Positions 33,979-42,578 of a stretch of 64,000 nucleotides of DNA are shown in pieces (position 1 is the stretch's first letter; each line of letters opens with the position of its first letter). This stretch comes from Agapanthus africanus. Taxonomy: Eukaryota > Streptophyta > Magnoliopsida > Asparagales > Amaryllidaceae. Location: assembly GCA_030015575.1 (NCBI GenBank), contig CM057339.1, positions 702,224,761 to 702,288,760 of the forward strand, written 5' to 3'. The notes below the pieces were generated by a model. The model ran no database searches, was not told the DNA's origin, and was given only the letters and a program-made list of their open reading frames with translations. The position numbers and the translations under genes are program-made.

Positions 33979-35945
33979 TGTTCGTGTTCGGTGCTCGCGC
34001 TATGGAGGCCGCGGCCAAGGTGGAAGCGAAAACAAAAACTTTATGCAAGCACCAAACACGCATATCCAAGAATTCGATCCAAACACCTAAACTAGTAAAC
34101 TAAACATGTAAGGGTATAGAAATACAACCTTCGACGCATGTTCACCTAATTATTGAAGACCCCTCCAAGATTGTAGATGCCGAGAATGCGCTTGAAAGGC
34201 GACCACCCTTACCGAAGAAGATCCACCCGAAAGAAACCGGAAAAGGCTTCGACCAACGATCCAAACTTGCTAAGGATGAATTGTGGGTAATGTAGGAATT
34301 TTTCCACTAATTATTTTTCTCTCAAAACCATGCTCAAGAGAGAGCAAGAAGAAGAAGGAGAAGAGGTGAGAAAAAAATGGCTAAGTCTTGAGCCATGAAG
34401 CAACTCCAAGAATGAGTTGAATGAATAATCTAAGTGCAGAAAGTGAATGGCTTTGCTTTTTCAACCACGCATCAATAGTGCATCCAAATCATATCAACAT
34501 TTAATGCCAAAGCCATACCTTTCTACATGTTTAAAAGCATGCTTCATGCCACCTCACTTTCCACCTCATTTCCATTTATTTTTTTAAATAGAAAAATAAA
34601 TATGAGGTGTCCTTCTTCTAGAAGTATTCCTGTATAAATACAGAATACTTCACCCGGTATATATACCGCTACATATACACATATCCATATAAAAATACAG
34701 ATAGCACCAAAGAGAGAAAATGAATAGTGAATAATAATACTAAAATATATATATCAAAGTATATATATATATATATATATATATAAATTATAAAATCAAA
34801 ACCTGATTTAATAATCTGGCTTAATCCTAAGCCTACTAGTATTATCAACTATCCGATTAAAGTCTGTGTATCCCGTATAGGTATTTAATCGGACCCCTGC
34901 ACGTACTAACGTACGGCTCCTACAACTATCGCCTGAACCGGAAAAACCCTATGTGTGGGACTCTAAAGACTGGACAATACGCTGGTAGCGGGTTTAACTA
35001 CAAGCACGTCAGCGGCACTAGCTGTACATAACGGCTACCAGGTACTTGCCGAAAGGGAGGTCGACAATCAAGTACGTCCTTACCCTACTGAGCCTGAATG
35101 TGACAATCTCCTTACAGTCCGGTCTCTTCGTCAAAGAATATCACATATCGAGTCTATGAGGTGGATAACGTCAGACCCCTATTAACCCGATAAGTTGTGT
35201 CTGAGTCAAGCTCATCACCAACAGAGATACTAATGATTAACTATTAGTAAATCTCATCCACCATGGCCACGGATTTCTAGTGATGGCCAACTAAACACAG
35301 CACGACATCAAATCCTAATACCAGGAGAGACGAATTCTTGACAATCGACCACTGCCTCCATATGGCTCGGGACTGTACCCAACTAAAACCTGTTTTCACG
35401 ACTCCTTTGAGCCATGGTAGGGTAGTAATCAAAGTACAGTGGGAACTCACACGAGACAAATGACGATCTCAGGTTAAAGGACTGATCTGTACTCATGTCA
35501 CCTGAGAACTTCCATCTGACGATATATATAATACCATCTAGAAGTTCTCGGTGAGTCTGTTCGGTATGCTCACCTCTAGTGAGCACCTGTATACTATCTT
35601 AGGAGACATAACACCAACGGCTCGTGAGACCGGCCATCGTCCCTTGTCGGTGTCTATAAACGTATACACTAGTCGAATCTGGAATATCGATACCCAGTCT
35701 CAATACTCCCACGACCAGGGACATTTAAGGATGTGCTTATAGACAACCCAGCTCCCACGTATACTATCGACATCATAATGCTGGTAGTCAATCAAGAATC
35801 TTATGGGCTTTATCAATGATGAATACAACCAGATATCATACTATCATCTCGAGTAAGACTGTTCTACTTGTATAGGTCCTCGTTCAATGATCATAATTGC
35901 CTTCTTACAATCACAATAATTGCCTTGAGGGCACTATATCCAACA
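33979..35945 (-). repeat. 5' LTR of D
   Basis: On the minus strand TGTTGGATATAGTGCC...CA. Same subfamily as F and I. Contains the core block shared by all copia LTRs here (near 35110-35150) and an (AT)n run. Confidence 0.9.
34760..34785. repeat. (AT)n microsatellite
   Basis: Uninterrupted AT dinucleotide run inside the D LTR. Confidence 0.95.
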
Positions 35946-37365
35946 AAGTTGCATGGATAATATTGGTAAATAACACAACAAAGATAATAGTCATCTAGAC
36001 ATCATATTATTGATAAAAATTGGGTTACAGTTACATATAATTTGACGATAATAATAAACTCTCAAACCCTTAGATCATGATCTCGTCTTGAAGACTGAGT
36101 GCAAGAGCAGGGATCGACATCTAATTCTCCTACACAACAAGCCATAAGCTGAATCTTGATTCATCGGCTGCACTGCTCGGCATGCTCTCAATATCCGAGC
36201 ACAGGAATGGACATCTAAACCTCTCAGTTGTTTATTATCAGAGTCAGTGGAGGGCCGATCACCTCGTTTAGACTGAAACCAATCCCGGAATCACAATGCA
36301 AAGGCAGGAATGGACGTCAACATCTTCTGTGTTGTGACCACCAAGCTTGATACGATCGGAGGCCGAGATCAATTCTATTACTATGTTATGAGAGTAGGGA
36401 TGGACGTCTAAACCTCTCGTAGGAATGATAACAGCCCTGATTTGGCCCTCAACCATACCCTAATCAGCCCTATATGAAGGCTGGCGCGCCGAGAAAAGGG
36501 CCGAGGGGCGTTCCTTCATCTTCATGTTCTGCTTTCTGTAGATCTAAAAGAACATGGAAGCATACCTGATCGAGGAGAGCTGGTTGTCTCAAGTCTCAAC
36601 AGGGTCTCGATGGAGATGGCGTTAGTCGTCGGAATCTAGATTACATGAACTACGGTAGGGTGGCTGAGAAGCATTACAACTAGAAAAATTGATAATTGGT
36701 TGATTGATTGATATAGCATTTCTTCACGTTAAACTCTGGATTTCATAGAACTAGAGTTTGTTATGAAATGGTTCAAAACCATAGATTTTCTTTGATTTAG
36801 ATACCAATCATATTGTTGCTTATTGCTCAAGTTTCATAACCACTGACTTTTGATTGATTGTGAATCTTTCATAAGACCTCATTCTGATCTTTCGTACCTC
36901 CTTCGCTATATCGAGTTGGTTGCTTAAGTAACTAATTCGGACCTAAGTGATTTGGGTTGAACTATCTTTTCTCTATCCCGCCTTATTCGGTCCGCCCTAC
37001 CGAATACCACTTTTTTGTGTAAAACCCCATAAATCAACAACTTTGGACAGGCCTCAGCGCAACATATCCACCCTTAGCGATGTTGTGTCAGGAGCTCTAC
37101 CGAAGAGACCCATCTCGTTCGGCATTATGGGAAAGAGGTTAGCGCAGGCCCTCGATAGTTGATGCTCGGTCGACACCAGTCTCATAAGGGCGTGCTTTAG
37201 GATGCCTTCTTCTCCGTCCTTTCCTTTTTCAGAGTGAAGCAGGTTCACTGCCTGAGGAACGATCATCACCCTCCAATGAAAAAATCCAAAGCGGAGAGGG
37301 ATAGAGACTTGAGGGTTCTCACAAAGCACAAAATTGGACGCCAGCAACGGCTCCGTCAAAAGATG
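35946..37365. other. unassigned 1.4 kb island between D and F
   Basis: The only sizeable stretch I cannot place in a retrotransposon. The left part has four spaced copies of a motif like ggaatggacatctaaacctct (near 36107, 36200, 36303 and 36391), a degenerate ~95 bp tandem array; on the minus strand the copies give similar short peptides, so it could be a decayed coding repeat. The right part has overlapping open frames (36947-37162 plus, 37054-37365 minus) of higher GC. I cannot assign a function; organelle-derived DNA, a host gene fragment or another transposon are all possible. Confidence 0.4.
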
Positions 37366-37613
37366 TGTTGGATATAGTGCCCTCAAGGTAATTATTGTAA
37401 TTGCATATAGGTGATTATGATAATTGAGGGAGCACCTATATAGATAGAACAGCCTTACTTGAAATGATAGTATGCTATCTGGTTTGTCTTTATCATTGAT
37501 GTGTATACGTTTTACTTGTTATTACGTATCGCAAATACATAATGATAAAGCCTGTAGGATTCCTGCTTAGCTACCAGCATTATGATGGCGATCATATACG
37601 TGAGAGTTGGGTA
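37366..37613 (+). repeat. LTR of F, first part
   Basis: Aligns with the start of the I LTR (56722 onward) and of the D LTR on the other strand. Confidence 0.85.
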
Positions 37614-39815
37614 TGTTAGTTATGTATATGCCCTAGAGGCCATTGTTGTACATATGATGTATATTATAATGGATGCTTGGATATATATAGAGATGACTTT
37701 CTTGCTCGTCATGATAGTATGCTATTTGGTTTCACTTTATCTTAACATATTGACTTGTATTGGTTTACTGTTTTTCTCTCACATGTTGATAAAGCCCTTA
37801 GGATCTGTACTCGACTACTCGGACAATGATGAGATCATACTAGTGGGGCCACGGTAGTCAATGAATACATCCTATAACTGTTCCTAGTAGAGGGTATATT
37901 GAGACAGGGCATCGATACACCAGAGTAGACTAGCGTATACACATCTTGACCCATATGATGGGCGATGGATGATCCCATATCCATCGGTGTTTGACATCAG
38001 AGATGGTGTAGGGTGCTCAGTGCAGACTAGGTACACTGGACGGACTCGCCGAGAACTCCCAGATGGTGATATACCACACGTCAGATGGCAGTTCTCCGGT
38101 GACACTGGTACAGGGTAGTCTGTAGATCCGAGATCGTCATAGAGTCTTGTGTGATTCCCACTGTGCTTTGATTTCCACCTTACTACGTCCAAGAGGGCGT
38201 GCAAAACGGTGGCTTTTGGGTACAGTCCCGAATCACATGGAGACAATGAGCGATAGGAGGGGATTCGTCTCTCCCGGTATAGGGAGTTGATGTTGTGCTA
38301 TGTTCGATTGGCTATAACTGGAAGTCCCTGGCCAGGGCTGATATAGAGATTTACTGGTAAGTGTTGCTAGTAGTTTCTCGACTCGTTATGAGCCATACAT
38401 CGACACGACTTATCGGTTACTGGGGTCTGACGTATACCACCCCTAGATTTGATATGCAACATATCAGACGAACAGACCGGACTGTACGGGAGTGTTACTG
38501 ATTGGATTCATAGGAGAACGCACAGGCTAGCTTGTTGATCTTCTGATCGCTCAATACCTGGGTGGCTGTTACGTTTAGCTGACCGCTTGCAGCTTGTGGG
38601 TGTTTGATATGATCATCACCTGCTACCGGCGTATTGACGATTCTTTAGAGTCCTACACAGAGGTTTCTTGACTCAGGCGAAACGGAGTAGAGGCACATAT
38701 GTGATATGTGCAGGACCGAGGATAATTCGATATGAGATACCGTATTCTATTCTCGCGATATTTAGATATGAACCGGGTCATCGGATCAAGTGTTGATTTG
38801 ATGAATCGGTACATGATATATTAGTCGGTTATATTCGATATAACCGGATCGTTGGATCAAGTGTTGATTCGATGATTTAATGTATAATAATATATATGAT
38901 ATATTGTATTACATTATCTAATATTGGCTCGCTTTATTATTTCATTTTCTCACTGGACGATACATTGATATATATGCGATATATGTTAATTGTATTATTT
39001 TCTTTTGTTGCAAATATATAATATATATGTGATATATATTATTGTGACATGATATGATTTATTATTAAACATGTTTAAGGATGATTAAATAGGATTAGGG
39101 TTTGATTAGGGTTAGCTTCTTCTTGCACCTTCTAGAAGCTTTGCTTTTGTCTTGGTTAAGATATTATGGTTGATATTTTTCCATGACTCATAACTTAACC
39201 TAACCAAACCCTAACTCTAGTTTATTCTCTATAAACTCTTAGCCTATCATCCTTGACCATGGTTCTATAATCAATCATATACATTTCTTTTCTATTCATC
39301 ACAAAAGGATTATCTTTTCCATTATCATCTTCTTCTCTCTTGAGTTCAAAAAGAAAAAGCTTGCTAAAAATTCCTTTTGTGATGATTTCTTGTGAGAAAG
39401 TGAATTAAAAAGAAAGCATAATTACTATTCCCTCATCCTCATCTAATCTAGCCCATTAGATTAGGGTGTTCATCTCTTTAGAGTGGGATAGCTTGGGTTA
39501 TTGCAACTTCGACGTAGATCATCGGAGATTCCGAACACTTCAAGCTAGCATGGATCGTTCGAGTCGTGGAGCCTCTATAGAGTCCGGGAGATCGTGGATC
39601 ACGGCAAAGGGACTTCTACTCGGAGCTTGTGAAGCGAAGGAGCAGACTACAAAGGTTGTAATCATTCACACTTAGATAAAAAGATGTTATCTTGCATGCT
39701 AAACCCTAATAATCTAGCAAAGATCTTGTCTTTGGGTTGTTCGACACATGTAAAATTTTATTCATGCATGTTTGATGCTTTATGAACCTTCACAAGTATG
39801 CCTAGGAACCCTACA
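37614..39815 (+). repeat. 5' LTR of G
   Basis: 2.2 kb; differs from the 3' LTR at a small number of scattered bases. Several short open frames recur in both LTRs and have no protein features. Confidence 0.95.
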
Positions 39816-39816
39816 G

Positions 39817-39828
39817 TGGTATCAGAGC
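39817..39828 (+). promoter_or_regulatory. primer binding site of G
   Basis: TGGTATCAGAGC, one base after the LTR; complementary to initiator Met tRNA. Confidence 0.92.
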
Positions 39829-40014
39829 CTAGCTAGAGTATTAGGCGACGTGTTTACGAAGTTAAAACTCCGATCGAACCCGAACTGACGAAAATGAACC
39901 CCTCTCTGTACATTTTTTAAAATATGGGATTTTTCTGAATTAAAAATACCTAAAAAAATTGGCAGGGAATTCTAAGAATTACCATGAAACACGGGCCCAC
40001 AACTCCACTAAACC

Positions 40015-40085
40015 GCCGCGGAACCGCGGCAGGAACCTGCTTTCCGCGGCGGTTCCGCGGCCGAATTATGGGATTGTGACACGTG
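40015..40085 (+). repeat. GC-rich inverted-repeat pair plus G-box in the G leader
   Basis: GCCGCGGAACCGC (40015-40027) pairs perfectly over 13 bp with 40049-40061. The spacer itself holds GCAGG-AA-CCTGC (40029-40040). CACGTG is at 40080-40085. Strongly GC-rich in an AT-rich surround. Confidence 0.88.
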
Positions 40086-40348
40086 GCTTCATGGTAATAT
40101 CCGTAGGTGCTTGTTGATGCTTCTGGGTATTTTTAAAGTGACTCAAGTGTTGAGTAATCTGGGGTTTCTTTTGTAATCGTAGATTCGATCGGAAAATTTT
40201 AATTCGTTATTATTTCCGGATATTTAGAAACTGTTAAACTATTTGAACGGATATCATTAACTCATTTTTTCCCGGCACGGCAAACTTTCAAGTGTTGAAT
40301 TTTTATCGGGTTTAAATCTTTTGGAAAAATTGTACAAATTAAGCGGTG

Positions 40349-40480
40349 GACCCTCTAGAAGACAACAAACCTTAACTCGATTATGTGACCGTCTTGAACT
40401 GCCTTTTGAACCTTCGGGTTTGGGGCAGTACGGCGTGCCACATGTGAGGCGTTGGCTTGACCCTTCTACGGCTGGATCAC
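40349..40480 (+). promoter_or_regulatory. highly conserved leader block with UUCG hairpin (G)
   Basis: Counterpart of B 14167-14290. Outer stem ACTGCC (40398-40403) with GGCAGT (40424-40429), inner GAACC-TTCG-GGTTT. Nearly unchanged between the two elements while flanks diverge. Confidence 0.65.
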
Positions 40481-41554
40481 TGGTACTGTGACATATTCTG
40501 GGATTATTTGAACTCCACTCAAGTGTTGAGCACTTTAGGAAATTTTGAGTGTTTGATTATCTGTTCGAAAAGTTTAATACTGTCTATTTATCTGGAATGT
40601 GATACAATATGTGGAATTCATAGAGTTAGGCATGAAATGCGAAGTATGTGATATTTCAGATTTACGATGTCTAAAGTGATTGTGGATTCCAAATGTTGTA
40701 GTTTTACAATTTCTTTTTTGTGACCGTAAGTGTAATATGTGATATCGCCGGTTTCGTTGCTATATGTCAACGACAATTGGGATGCGCATATTTACTTACG
40801 TTGATGATATGAGATATTATGTGTTGCTGAGATATGATGTGCAGGATTGTCGCGATTGAATAGCCGGGGGTTTTATGTGAGATGAGAGTTTTATATTTTT
40901 ATTCATGTAAATTCAAATGTAATGTAATATTCTTTTATTTGGGGCACTTCCGGGTTGAGGTTGATGCCACCAGTGTTGTATATTATTTACTTTTCCGCAT
41001 TAGGACGGACCCAAGGAGGGGAGCACAAGTGACCGGGTTCTGGGGTTCAGTGGGAGGCCATTTCGAGGAGTCGAGACCGGGTCTCCTAAACTCCAGAATT
41101 GGTAGGGTCGCTTGCCGCTCTCGTAGGGATCCAGGGTGTGGGCTTGGCTATTCATCGCGACGGTGGAATCCGTATTTTCTATTGATGGCTAAGTACTAAA
41201 TACGGACGTCCTAGTATATCCCACATTATATCTATGTTTCTGCTGCGTTATCTGTGATGAGATCATTTGATATGTTGTGATGGATACAGTATATAGTATA
41301 TATGATATATTATATAGACGTTACTTATGTTTTACACCCGCACTAGCCCTGCCCTGCTTTGTCGTTAGTTACCTAACCTAACGGAGCACGAGGGGAAATC
41401 GAGGCGAATGCGGATGGCATAAGTGTACGTCGTATTTATCTGTGATGCTTAGGAAGCATAAGCTGATGGGATTTTATTAATGAGATTAATAAAAAGAAAA
41501 GAAACCTAAAGATGTTGTAGAATCAAAACTTTATAAAAAGAGTAGCTACAGTTT

Positions 41555-41842
41555 TGCTTTGCACAGTAATATATATGATATGTCTTGCACCTTATTCGAT
41601 GGGGAAAGAGCCGAGATCCCTTCACCGGGAGTGACCTCTTTAGCGAAACTGGCAGATGCTACAAAACGCGGTTTGTATTTTGAATGCTTTTAGTGTTTTG
41701 CTTTGCACAGCGGTATATATGATATATCCTGCACCTTATTCGATGAGGAAAGGGCCGACGATCCCTTCACCGGGAGTGACCTCTTTAGCGAAACTAGAAG
41801 CCTAAAAAACACCCCATTTCAAAATTTCACATGATTCTACGA
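41555..41842 (+). repeat. ~144 bp tandem duplication in the G leader
   Basis: Two units starting tgctttgcacag, each with the ttattcgatg..gaaag.gccga block. Shared with B. Confidence 0.75.
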
Positions 41843-41937
41843 TGATATCAAGTTCATTACGCTCAAGGTTTTCAGAAAAACCTGCGTAGCCCTCCGTCAT
41901 TTCAGATAGATATTATTCAGTATTCGTGCTATATTTC

Positions 41938-42129
41938 TTGACTTAGTCAAGGCGTAGTGTACGGTAACTATGTAGTGTTTATCTGCTAGAAACATGAGAT
42001 GTGATTGGATTAGGGTATTCGCACGGCCTTGTTGACTCGGTCAAGGGTCGTACGGGTGGGTTTAATTCAATCGGGAAATGTACGGGGTGAACTTGACTTG
42101 CAATTTATGGTTTGTTGACTTAGTCAAGG
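41938..42129 (+). promoter_or_regulatory. triple TTGAC-type stem-loop array, G leader
   Basis: TTGACTTAGTCAAGG (41938), TTGACTCGGTCAAGG (42032), TTGACTTAGTCAAGG (42115): perfect 5 bp stems with 3 nt loops. TTGAC(C/T) is also the WRKY W-box core, so DNA-level function is an alternative. Confidence 0.72.
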
Positions 42130-42233
42130 TCATAGATAGCTAGGGACAAAATATTATCGGGAATTTCAAGTGTTGAAATTTGTAATGAGATTGCATACCT
42201 CCTATGAGATAGTTGGATCCCGATACCCACTGC

Positions 42234-42569
42234 GAGTAAGAGTTACTCCTGGGAGAGTTTTACACAGGACAATTAGCCGATCAAGTAGGTGTCTAGAAAA
42301 GTGTTAACGGGGTTACGCCTCTGGGAAAATGAGGTTTACTTTAATTAGATCCGTGCGAAAGCACGTGGAACCTCCCTCAAGTACCGACATTGATCTAGCT
42401 GAAAGATTGACGAAATTGTAAGGTGTAATTAATCCCGGCTAATCTTACCTTTTAGGGTTTGAAGGAAGATTTGATAAAAACAGTGGGAGACATCCTGATT
42501 AGATAAGATAATAACCAATCTAATCTTGCAAGAGCATAAGCTGAAGTGTTTTCTTCTCTCTCTCTCCAG
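42234..42569 (+). promoter_or_regulatory. structured leader end with 3' splice-acceptor-like site (G)
   Basis: Three hairpins in the same order as in A, B and D, then a pyrimidine run and CAG just upstream of the coding ATG at 42579. Confidence 0.72.
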
Positions 42570-42578
42570 GTAGCGACC

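Larger units (their letters stand above)
6145..35945 (-). mobile_element. copia element D, minus strand, old, split by A and E
   Basis: On the minus strand this reads 5' LTR (33979-35945), initiator-Met primer site, ~2.3 kb leader, decayed gag/pol and part of the 3' LTR (6145-6536). A sits inside pol (empty site rebuilt across TSD gaaat). E interrupts the 3' LTR, whose remainder is outside the window. The LTR start, TGTTGGATATAGTGCCCTCAA, is shared with F and I, so these three form one subfamily. The base outside the 5' LTR begins aagtt (35946-35950), the expected duplication. The element is heavily decayed and is among the oldest layers here. Confidence 0.85.
39829..42569 (+). other. long untranslated leader of G
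   Basis: About 2.7 kb without gag. In order: GC-rich inverted-repeat pair (40015-40061) and G-box (40080-40085), UUCG-hairpin block (40349-40480), ~144 bp tandem duplication (41555-41842), three TTGAC-type stem-loops (41938, 42032, 42115), GAGTAA/TTACTC (42234-42248), CGTGC-GAAA-GCACG (42352-42365), GATTAGAT/ATCTAATC (42497-42525), pyrimidine tract and CAG (42567-42569). Nine bases later the ATG follows. Confidence 0.8.

Noticed and set aside
37054..37386. Mitochondrial ccmF-like fragment on the minus strand
   Set aside because: Faint resemblance at the start of the frame only; I could not follow it in sequence and the end of the frame runs into the F LTR.
42546..42578. GTG at 42546 as the pol start of G
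   Set aside because: It lies in the pyrimidine tract before the acceptor-like CAG; the ATG at 42579 has better context and fits the layout of A.
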